A DNA stretch of 36,331 nucleotides from an uncultured Pelagibacteraceae bacterium (lineage in GTDB: Bacteria; Pseudomonadota; Alphaproteobacteria; Pelagibacterales; Pelagibacteraceae): positions 1-36,331 of the forward strand of contig CACAMG010000006.1 of assembly GCA_902533585.1 (NCBI GenBank), given 5' to 3'. The notes under the pieces were generated by a model that ran no database searches, was not told the DNA's origin, and worked only from the letters and a program-made list of their open reading frames with translations. The position numbers and the translations under genes were made by a program. Shown here in pieces: positions 18,478 to 26,350 of the stretch (its first letter is position 1; every line of letters begins with the position of its first letter).

Positions 18478-19290
18478 ATGGTTGAATTACAAAACAAATA
18501 TAAAATTGGAGTAAGAAGATTTCATCTTATTAATTGGATTGGTGTTTATAGCTTGTACAAAAAAGAAGTATTAAGATTTTTAATTGTATCGGGACAAACT
18601 TTGTTTGGTCCAATAGTTACAGCGGTTCTTTTTTTAACAGTTATTTCACTGGCAGTTGGAGAAGAAAAATCAAACGTTTTAGGGGTTCCTTTTTTAGAAT
18701 TTTTAGCAAGCGGTTTAATAGTTATGCAGGTTATTCAACAAAGCTTTGCTCATTCAAGCTCAAGTTTATTAATGGGAAAGATGATGGGAACAATAGTGGA
18801 CACAATTGGCAGTCCTTTGTCTGCTGCAGAAGTTACACTTTCAATAGTTTTTGCCTCGGTAACAAGAGGAATATTAATAGCGATTATTTCAACTATTATT
18901 TTTTCTATTTTTATAGATATTAAGATAACTAGTTATTTATTTTTTGTTATTTATTTATTTTTAGGTTCTTTTCTATTAGGTTCAGCAGGTTTTATTGCTG
19001 GACTAGCTGTAGATAAATTTGATGAAATGGCAACTGTTACAAATTTTATAGTAGTACCACTTTCATTTTTATCAGGAACTTTTTACTCTATTACAAAACT
19101 GCCAGAATTCCTTCAGGTTATAAGTTATTATAATCCATTTTTTCACATCATAGATGGTTTTAGATTTGCCTTTATAGGAAATATGGATGGTTCATTAAAA
19201 TTTGGAGTAATTTATTTATTAATTCTTTCTTTATTAATGTGGCTTGCCTCCTATTATTTGTATAAAAAAGGTTATAAAATAAAATCATAA
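18478..19290 (+). CDS. ABC-2 type transporter permease
   Basis: 'YSLYKKEVLRFLIVSGQTLFGPIVTAVLFLTV', multiple TM segments, 'PLSFLSGTFYSITKLPEFLQVISYYNPFFHIIDGFRFAF'. Confidence 0.87.
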   Translation: MVELQNKYKIGVRRFHLINWIGVYSLYKKEVLRFLIVSGQTLFGPIVTAVLFLTVISLAVGEEKSNVLGVPFLEFLASGLIVMQVIQQSFAHSSSSLLMGKMMGTIVDTIGSPLSAAEVTLSIVFASVTRGILIAIISTIIFSIFIDIKITSYLFFVIYLFLGSFLLGSAGFIAGLAVDKFDEMATVTNFIVVPLSFLSGTFYSITKLPEFLQVISYYNPFFHIIDGFRFAFIGNMDGSLKFGVIYLLILSLLMWLASYYLYKKGYKIKS

Positions 19291-19295
19291 ATAAA

Positions 19296-20462
19296 ATGAG
19301 TGCTTTAGCTAAAAATTATAATAGAAGAAAAATTGCATTTAAAAGAGGAAAAGGAAGCTATCTTTATTCAATAAATGGAAAAAAATATTTAGATTTTGTG
19401 CAGGGAATAGCAGTTAATTCCTTAGGACACGCTAATCCATATTTAATTAGAGCTATCAACAAGCAAGCGAAAAAAGTTTGGCATGTATCAAATGCTTTTA
19501 TAATACCCGAAGCAGAAAAACTTGCAAAAAAATTAACAAAAAAAACTTTTGCTGAATCAGTCATATTTCAAAATAGTGGTGCAGAGGCAATTGAAGCTGC
19601 AATAAAAATTGTAAGAAGATATTTTTATTTAAAAGGTCAACCAAAAAAAAATAGAATTTTGTGCGTAAAAAATTCTTTTCATGGAAGAACTTTAGCTACA
19701 ATTTATGCAAGTGGATCGAAAAAAATGACAGAAGGCTTTGGACCTAAAGTATCAGGATTTGATCATTTTCAATTTGGTAATTATTTATCATTAAAAAATG
19801 CAATAACAAATAAAACAGCTGCAATTATGATGGAACCTATAATGGGAGAAGGTGGTATTAAAGTTGTTCCTGAATGGTTTTTAAAAGCAGTAAGAAAAAT
19901 TTGTAATCAGAAAAAAATATTATTAATTCTAGATGAAGTCCAGTGTGGAGTAGGAAGATCTGGTAAATTCTTTGCATTTGAGCATTCAAAAATAAAAAGC
20001 GATATTGTTCCAATTGCCAAAGGAATTGGTGGTGGCTTTCCAATAGGTGCAGTTTTAATGACAAAAAAAGTAGCTTCTTGTATGACTGCAGGAACGCATG
20101 GAAGTACATTTGGAGGCAATCCACTTGCAATGAGCGCAGGAAATGCAGTCTTAGATCAAATATTTAAAAAGGGATTTTTAAAAAATGTTCAAAAAAATTC
20201 TGATTTTTTCAATAAGGAACTTAACAAAATTAAAAAAGACTATCCAAAAATAATTAAAGATGTCAGAGGAAAAGGTTTATTAATTGGATTAAAGCTATTT
20301 CATGATCAATCTAAATTTATTAAAAAATTAGAGTATAATAGATTACTTACAATAAGAGCATCTGAAAATACGGTTCGAATTTTACCTCCTCTTAATGTTA
20401 AAAAATCAGAAATAAATATTGCAATACAAATTATAAGAAAAGTTTGTAAAGAATATAAGTAA
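19296..20462 (+). CDS. argD: Acetylornithine aminotransferase
   Basis: Class III aminotransferase: 'FQNSGAEAIEAAIKI', 'SFHGRTLATIYASG', 'LLILDEVQCGVGRSGKFFAFE', 'PIAKGIGGGFPIGAVL'; followed by argF. Confidence 0.93.
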   Translation: MSALAKNYNRRKIAFKRGKGSYLYSINGKKYLDFVQGIAVNSLGHANPYLIRAINKQAKKVWHVSNAFIIPEAEKLAKKLTKKTFAESVIFQNSGAEAIEAAIKIVRRYFYLKGQPKKNRILCVKNSFHGRTLATIYASGSKKMTEGFGPKVSGFDHFQFGNYLSLKNAITNKTAAIMMEPIMGEGGIKVVPEWFLKAVRKICNQKKILLILDEVQCGVGRSGKFFAFEHSKIKSDIVPIAKGIGGGFPIGAVLMTKKVASCMTAGTHGSTFGGNPLAMSAGNAVLDQIFKKGFLKNVQKNSDFFNKELNKIKKDYPKIIKDVRGKGLLIGLKLFHDQSKFIKKLEYNRLLTIRASENTVRILPPLNVKKSEINIAIQIIRKVCKEYK

Positions 20463-20466
20463 ATTT

Positions 20467-21399
20467 ATGAATCATTTCATAAACATTAAAGATATATCTG
20501 CATCTGTATTAAGAAAAATAATAACTGATGCAAAAAAAAGAAAATTAAAAAGAAAAAAATTAAATACGTTAGATCCTGACAAAGATGCAAATCTAAAAGG
20601 AAGACTTCTAATTCAAATGTACGAAAAATCTAGTTTAAGAACAAGATTAAGTTTTTCAATTGCAATTAAACAACTTAATGGAGGAGAGCTTACTTTGCGA
20701 CCTAATGAGCTTCATTTAGGAAAAGGAACTGAAAGCTTGTCTGACACAGCAAAAATAATATCAACATTTGGAAATGCTTTTATGATTAGAACAAATAGTG
20801 ATCGAAAATTAGAAGAACTAAAAAATTATATGACAATTCCAATAATTAATGGATTAAGCCCATCGTCACATCCTACGCAAGTATTATCCGATGTTTTTAC
20901 TATTGAAGAAATTAAAAAAAAACCCATTTCTAAATTACAAATTTGCTGGATTGGAGATGCTAATAATAATGTTATTAACAGTTTAATCGAAGCTTCTGTT
21001 AAATTTTCATTTAAATTGAACATTGGTTGTCCAAAAAAATATCAACCCAAGAAAAGTTTGCTAGCTTGGGCAAAAAAAAATAAAAGTAAAATAAAAATAT
21101 TTAATGATAGTAAAAAAGCAGCAACTAAAGCTGACGTAATTTTTACTGATAAAATAATATCGATTAATGATAAAGTTAATAAAAAAGAAAAGTTAAAAGA
21201 TTTTAAAAATTTCAAAGTTGATGCAAAAATTATGAAATGTGCAAGAAAAGATGCAATTTTTCTTCACTGTTTGCCAAGAGGAACTGAGGTTTCAAACGAT
21301 GTTTTTTTAAGCAAACAGTCAAAAGTTTGGCAGCAAGCCCTTAACAGAGTATATGTACAGAAAAGTATATTGTTATATTGCTTTAATAAATTAAGGTAA
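20467..21399 (+). CDS. argF: Ornithine carbamoyltransferase
   Basis: 'YEKSSLRTRLSFSIAIKQLNG', 'SSHPTQVLSDVFTI', 'FLHCLPRGTEVSNDVF'. Confidence 0.92.
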   Translation: MNHFINIKDISASVLRKIITDAKKRKLKRKKLNTLDPDKDANLKGRLLIQMYEKSSLRTRLSFSIAIKQLNGGELTLRPNELHLGKGTESLSDTAKIISTFGNAFMIRTNSDRKLEELKNYMTIPIINGLSPSSHPTQVLSDVFTIEEIKKKPISKLQICWIGDANNNVINSLIEASVKFSFKLNIGCPKKYQPKKSLLAWAKKNKSKIKIFNDSKKAATKADVIFTDKIISINDKVNKKEKLKDFKNFKVDAKIMKCARKDAIFLHCLPRGTEVSNDVFLSKQSKVWQQALNRVYVQKSILLYCFNKLR

Positions 21400-21912
21400 T
21401 GTTTTAGGATTATCACTATTTTGATTAAGATATAAAATTACAGATGATCTATCTTTTTCATCTTTTAATCCTGCAAAACCCATTTTGTTCCCTTTAATCC
21501 ATTTTGATGGTTTTGTTAAAAAACCATTCATTTCTTCCCAGGTCCATTCTTTTTTATAATTTGATAAAGATTTTGAGTATTTATAATCAGTTACTGATGC
21601 CACTGGTCTAAACATAGCATTCCAAAGCTTAGGGCCAATTTTATTTTTACCATCTTTGCTAACGGTATGACATGCTGCACATTTTTTAAAAACTTTTTTA
21701 CCATGGTCCACATTTCCTAGTGCTAAAAAAGAGGAAATATCTACATTTTGAGCCTTTGCTTGCGTAGCTGTAGAATTTGTTTGGGCCTCAACTTTATAGG
21801 CAACAACATTGCTCTCAGTTTTAAAAATTATATCACTAACTTTTCCAATTCCAAAAACTACCAATATTGTTATCAAAACTGCTGCAATAATTTTATTAAT
21901 TTCAAATCCCAT
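21391..21912 (-). CDS. Membrane-anchored c-type cytochrome (CycM-like)
   Basis: N-terminal TM, haem motif 'CAACH', 'NKIGPKLWNAMFRPVASVTDYKYSKSL', distal Met region 'GNKMGFAGLKDEKDRSSVILYL'. Confidence 0.88.
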   Translation of the reverse strand: MGFEINKIIAAVLITILVVFGIGKVSDIIFKTESNVVAYKVEAQTNSTATQAKAQNVDISSFLALGNVDHGKKVFKKCAACHTVSKDGKNKIGPKLWNAMFRPVASVTDYKYSKSLSNYKKEWTWEEMNGFLTKPSKWIKGNKMGFAGLKDEKDRSSVILYLNQNSDNPKTLP

Positions 21913-21973
21913 GTTTAAATATTATTAGAATGGACGTATAACATTATAATAGAAAAAAATACTAAATTTTATT

Positions 21974-22004
21974 TTCTGTTTTTGCGTCTCAAAGACGCAC
22001 AGAA
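21974..22004 (+). promoter_or_regulatory. Hairpin overlapping the kdsB ribosome-binding region
   Basis: TTCTG-tttt-TGCGTCT-CAA-AGACGCA-CAGAA; SD-like AGAAGG at 22001-22006, ATG at 22016. Confidence 0.45.
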
Positions 22005-22015
22005 GGTTAATTATT

Positions 22016-22757
22016 ATGCCAAAAACATTAATTTTAATACCTTCAAGAATGGCAGCAACAAGATTGCCTGGTAAGCCATTATTAAAAATTGGAGGAATTA
22101 CAATAATTTCGAGAGTTTATCAAAAAGCTTTAGAAACAAAAATAGGAGAAGTTTTTGTTGCCACAGAAGACCAAGAAATATTTGATGAGATAGTTAATTC
22201 TGGTGGCAATAGTGTGTTAACTAGCAGTCAGCACAAAACTGGCACTGATAGAGTTTTTGAAGCTTACAAAAAACTGAATTTAAAAAATATCGACTATATA
22301 TTACTTATTCAAGGTGATGAACCAATGATAGATAAAAACGATGTAATTAATTTAAACAACAATGTTCTAAAAAATAAATCAAAAATTGGTACTCTCGCTT
22401 GTAAAATTAAAGAAAAAAGTTATTTTAATAATGAAAATATAGTGAAAGTTGAAACAGAAGATGTATTAGAAAATAAAAAAATATCTAAAGCAAAGAATTT
22501 TTTTAGAAAATCTATTGATTTAAAAAAACAAAAATATTTATCATCACATTGGAATTTATCAGTATAATGTTTCAGTATTAAAAAAGATTATATCTATGAA
22601 ACAAAGTATCAATGAAATTAAAAATAGACTTGAGCAGCTTAGAGCAATGGATAATAATATAGATATTGATGTTGTTTTAGCAAAATCATCATCTTTAGGT
22701 ATCGATACCAAAGAAGATTATATGGAAATAAAAAATTTAATGGAATATAAATCTTAA
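22016..22757 (+). pseudogene. kdsB: 3-deoxy-manno-octulosonate cytidylyltransferase, reading frame interrupted at an A7 tract (22522-22528)
   Basis: Frame 1 'LILIPSRMAATRLPGKPLLKIGG...' stops at 22567. Removing one A gives DLKNKNIYHHIGIYQYNVSVLKKIISMKQSINEIKNRLEQLRAMDNNIDIDVVLAKSSSLGIDTKEDYMEIKNLMEYKS* (about 246 aa total). Confidence 0.88.
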
Positions 22758-22761
22758 CATT

Positions 22762-23589
22762 ATGAAGATTGCTTATCAGGGTATAGCGGGTAGCTACAGC
22801 GAAAGTTGTGCCAAAGAAAACTATCCAGGTTGTGAAACTATATCTTGCAAAACATTTGATGAATGTTTTGTTAGAGCTAATGAAGACAATAGCGTAAGAA
22901 CAATTATACCAGAGTCAAACAAAACAACAGGCAATATAGGTGTTGAATATTTAATATTTAAATATCGACTGAATATTTGTGCCGAACATTTTTATCCAAT
23001 AAATCATCATTTGTTAGGTCTGCCAAGTGCAAAACTTAATGATATAAAGGATGTATATTCTCATGCACAAGCCTTAAGTCAATCATCAAATTTTATTAAA
23101 AAAAATAATTTAACAGAAAATGTAAGAGCCGACACAGCGGGATCCGCAAAATATGTTTCTGAAAGCAATGATATAAGCAAAGGAGCTATATCTTCAAAGT
23201 TAAGTGCAGATATATATAAATTAAATATATTGAAATCAAATATTCAGGATGAAGCAGGAAATGTTACAAGATTTTTATTAATGTCTAAAGATGTTTATCA
23301 ACCAGAATATGATAATAAAAAGTATATTACCTCATTTTTATTTAAACTTAAAAGTAAACCTGCAGCGTTATATTCTGCTCTATCAGGATTTGCTATAAAT
23401 GGAGTAAACTTAACCAAACTGCAAAGTTTTCCTGAAAAAAACTCATTTTCTTCATATTTTTTTTTATGTGAATTAGATGGCCATATAGAAGAAAAAAAAA
23501 TTCAAAATTCACTTGAGGAACTAGGTCTGCATTGTGAAGATATGCACGTTCTAGGTGTTTTTAAAGCAGATAATTTTAGAGAAAAATAA
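22762..23589 (+). CDS. pheA: Prephenate dehydratase
   Basis: 'IAYQGIAGSYSESCAKENYPG', 'IIPESNKTTGNIGVEYLI', ACT domain 'TSFLFKLKSKPAALYSALSGFAINGVNLTKLQSFP'. Confidence 0.9.
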   Translation: MKIAYQGIAGSYSESCAKENYPGCETISCKTFDECFVRANEDNSVRTIIPESNKTTGNIGVEYLIFKYRLNICAEHFYPINHHLLGLPSAKLNDIKDVYSHAQALSQSSNFIKKNNLTENVRADTAGSAKYVSESNDISKGAISSKLSADIYKLNILKSNIQDEAGNVTRFLLMSKDVYQPEYDNKKYITSFLFKLKSKPAALYSALSGFAINGVNLTKLQSFPEKNSFSSYFFLCELDGHIEEKKIQNSLEELGLHCEDMHVLGVFKADNFREK

Positions 23590-23604
23590 AGTCTTTTAAC
23601 TTTA

Positions 23605-23634
23605 TTGTAGAATAGAAATTTTTACTGGTATAAT
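23605..23634 (+). promoter_or_regulatory. Putative sigma70-type promoter for the SRP RNA
   Basis: TTGTAG (23605-23610), 18 nt spacer, TATAAT (23629-23634), 6 nt before the RNA 5' end. Confidence 0.5.
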
Positions 23635-23640
23635 AAAGTT

Positions 23641-23728
23641 GGAGGCCAATCAGGTGGTGTTACCATGAACTCCCCCAGGCTTGAAAAAGAGCAAGGGTAA
23701 TGAGTATTTTCCAGGTTGGTTGGTCTCC
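23641..23728 (+). ncRNA. ffs: Signal recognition particle RNA (small bacterial SRP / 4.5S)
   Basis: GGAGGCCAA...TTGGTCTCC terminal stem; TTACC...GGTAA inner stem; CAGG CTT-GAAA-AAG AGCAAGGG domain IV-like apical hairpin; directly upstream of dnaX. Confidence 0.85.
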
Positions 23729-23736
23729 TTTAAAAA

Positions 23737-25407
23737 ATGACAAAAAATTCAAAAGTACTATCTTTAAAGTATAGACCTCAAGTATTTGAGGATCTTATAG
23801 GGCAAGATATTGCTTCTAAAACAATTTACAATTCGATTAAGTCTAACAAAATACCTAACGCATATTTGTTTACAGGAATAAGAGGTGTTGGAAAAACAAC
23901 AATTGCAAGAATTGTTGCCAAATCATTAAATTGTAAAAATGGTATAGAAAAAATTTGTAAAGATAAATTTTGTGAAAATTGTGAGGCAATTGTAAATTCT
24001 AATCACATTGATGTTTTAGAATTTGACGCAGCAAGCAAGACAGGAGTCGATGATGTAAGAGATTTGATTGAGTTTTCACGTTATCAACCTGCGACAGCAA
24101 AATATAAAATTTTTATTATTGATGAAGTACACATGCTTAGCAAACAAGCTTTTAATGCTCTTCTTAAAACATTAGAAGAACCTCCAGAATATTTAAAATT
24201 TATTTTTGCAACAACAGAAATAAAAAAAATTCCAATAACTGTAGTTTCAAGGTGCCAGAGATTTGATTTGCCAAGAGTAAAATCAAGTGAGTTGTTTGAG
24301 TTTATTAAAAAAATTAAAGATAAAGAAAATGGTAAAGCAACTGATGAAGCTTTAAGACTTATTGTTAAAATTTCCGAAGGATCAGTGAGAGACGCTCTAT
24401 CATTATTAGATAGAGGCTTAATTAGTCAAACAGAAGAACAAGAGCTAGATTTGAAAAGTGCACAAAAAATATTTGGATATTTTGATAAGGGTTTTTTAAT
24501 TGATTTATTTCAAAATTTATTTGAGGGAAATGAAAAAGAAGTTATAAAAATTTATAAAACTATTTATAATTCAGGAGTAGAGCCTAAAACTTTTCTAAAT
24601 GATTTTTTAGAATTACTATACTACTTTAAAAATATATCGTCTCTTAAGTTAGAAGGGACAAACTTTTCTTTAAATGATCAGGAATTTAATAAAATTTCTG
24701 AACTTTCAAAAAAAGTAAGCCCAGAAACTTTGATTCTATTCTGGGAATTTACAATAAAAAAAATGGACGAACTGTACATTGTAGCAAATCAAAATCTTTC
24801 AATTGAAATGTTTTTGATAAGATTGATTTATTTAAAAGGACGGCCAATTAAAGAAAATTATTTAAATGAAAAGGAGGAAAAAATTTTAAGTGAAAAACAA
24901 TTTACTCAAGAAAACTTAAAAATTAATCTTAATGATGAAAATTTGAATATTAACAATAAGACAATAAGCCAAATAAAAAATATTTCACAAAAAGAATCTC
25001 CTGAACCAAAAAAGCAAATTGATGACAAAAATATTTCAATGAATATAGATAATTTTGAACATCTAGTAAAAATTTGTAGTCAAAAAAAAGAATTTAATTT
25101 AAAATATGAGCTTGAAAACAATGTAAATCTAGTAAGTTTTGATAATCAAAGAATTGAAATTTCTTTTAATGTGAATTTAGATAAAGATTTTGTAAAGAAT
25201 TTGGCAAATAAACTATTTGAATGGACAAATCTTAGATGGATTATTACACTTTCCAAAAGAGAGGGCCTACCATCAATAAAGCAAAAAAAGTATTTAAAAA
25301 AAATGGATCTTCTAGAGTTAGAAAAAAAAAATGAAATTTATAAAAAAGTAATGAATTTATTTCCTGATGCAGAGCTAATAGATGTAGAGATAGAAGATAA
25401 AGATTAA
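23737..25407 (+). CDS. dnaX: DNA polymerase III subunit gamma/tau
   Basis: 'LKYRPQVFEDLIGQDIASKTI', 'YLFTGIRGVGKTTIARIVAKSLNC', Zn-binding cysteines, 'DEVHMLSKQAFNALLKTLEEPP'. Confidence 0.95.
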   Translation: MTKNSKVLSLKYRPQVFEDLIGQDIASKTIYNSIKSNKIPNAYLFTGIRGVGKTTIARIVAKSLNCKNGIEKICKDKFCENCEAIVNSNHIDVLEFDAASKTGVDDVRDLIEFSRYQPATAKYKIFIIDEVHMLSKQAFNALLKTLEEPPEYLKFIFATTEIKKIPITVVSRCQRFDLPRVKSSELFEFIKKIKDKENGKATDEALRLIVKISEGSVRDALSLLDRGLISQTEEQELDLKSAQKIFGYFDKGFLIDLFQNLFEGNEKEVIKIYKTIYNSGVEPKTFLNDFLELLYYFKNISSLKLEGTNFSLNDQEFNKISELSKKVSPETLILFWEFTIKKMDELYIVANQNLSIEMFLIRLIYLKGRPIKENYLNEKEEKILSEKQFTQENLKINLNDENLNINNKTISQIKNISQKESPEPKKQIDDKNISMNIDNFEHLVKICSQKKEFNLKYELENNVNLVSFDNQRIEISFNVNLDKDFVKNLANKLFEWTNLRWIITLSKREGLPSIKQKKYLKKMDLLELEKKNEIYKKVMNLFPDAELIDVEIEDKD

Positions 25408-25725
25408 ATGACCGATTTTAATAAAATATTAGATAAGGCTAAAGAATTAGAGGCCAAAATGAAAGAAAGTCAAGACAGGATTAAAAAAATAGAAGTCGTT
25501 GGTGTGTCAGGAGCAAACTTAGTAAAAGTTATTCTCAATGGAGATGGAGAAATGATAAAATTGGAGTTAACACCAGAAATTTTAAAAGAAGAAAAAACTA
25601 TAATTGAAGATTTAATTACAGCGGCGCATAATAACGCTAAATCAAAATTAAAGACAATAACTTCTGAAGAAATTTCAAAAGCAACTGGAAGTTTTGGTAT
25701 TCCAGGTTTTAAGTGGCCTTTATAG
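25408..25725 (+). CDS. YbaB/EbfC family nucleoid-associated protein
   Basis: 105 aa between dnaX and recR; 'VVGVSGANLVKVILNGDGEMIKLELTPEIL...DLITAAHNNAKSKL'. Confidence 0.9.
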   Translation: MTDFNKILDKAKELEAKMKESQDRIKKIEVVGVSGANLVKVILNGDGEMIKLELTPEILKEEKTIIEDLITAAHNNAKSKLKTITSEEISKATGSFGIPGFKWPL

Positions 25726-25732
25726 ATTCTCG

Positions 25733-26332
25733 ATGGCAACCATTAATGAAATTGAAGTTTTAGCAAAGTTAATCTCGAAGTTGCCAGGACTTGGACCCAG
25801 ATCATCACGTAGAATTATTCTTAAATTAATAAATAATAGAGATGAGTTGATGAAACCCATGGTAAATGCGCTTGCAGATCTTTTTAAAAATATTTCAAGA
25901 TGTAAAAATTGCGGGACACTGAAGTCTAATTTGTCAGGGTGTAATAATTGTGAAAATAATAAAAAAAAATACAATAAAATATGTGTTGTTGAAAATATAG
26001 CTGATCAATGGAGCATAGAAAATTCAAGTGTTTATCAAGGTTATTTTCATATTTTAGGCGGAACTATTTCAAACAGCAGCTCCCAAAGAAAAGAAGATTT
26101 ACTCATAGATTCATTAAAGGAAAGAATAGAAAAAGAAAATATAGAAGAAGTTATCTTGGCTACTAGTGCAACAATAGAAGGTCAAACAACAGCATTTTAT
26201 ATTCAAGATGCATTAAGTGAAACAAATGTTAAAATTTCAAAGTTGGCGCAAGGGCTTCCAGTAGGCGGAGAAATTGAAAATTTAGATGATGGAACTTTAA
26301 TTTCAGCTTTTAAAAATAGAAAAAATATATAA
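25733..26332 (+). CDS. recR: Recombination protein RecR
   Basis: ATG at 25733; 'LISKLPGLGPRSSRRIILKLI', C4 zinc 'CKNCGTLKSNLSGCNNC', Toprim 'CVVENIADQWSIE', 'ILGGTIS'. Confidence 0.93.
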   Translation: MATINEIEVLAKLISKLPGLGPRSSRRIILKLINNRDELMKPMVNALADLFKNISRCKNCGTLKSNLSGCNNCENNKKKYNKICVVENIADQWSIENSSVYQGYFHILGGTISNSSSQRKEDLLIDSLKERIEKENIEEVILATSATIEGQTTAFYIQDALSETNVKISKLAQGLPVGGEIENLDDGTLISAFKNRKNI

Positions 26333-26350
26333 AAAAAATTAATTTTTTTT
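26331..26350. terminator. Perfect A8-TTAA-T8 palindrome between convergent recR and glcB (candidate bidirectional terminator)
   Basis: AAAAAAAATTAATTTTTTTT is its own reverse complement; includes most of the recR stop and all of the glcB stop. Confidence 0.35.

Noticed and set aside
19858-20130. Two overlapping minus-strand ORFs (90 and 70 aa)
   Set aside because: Antisense shadows of argD with no domain signature.
25284-25290. Second in-phase A AAA AAG in dnaX as a frameshift site
   Set aside because: Near the C-terminus and not at the gamma/tau boundary; kept only as evidence that the motif occurs by chance in this AT-rich gene.
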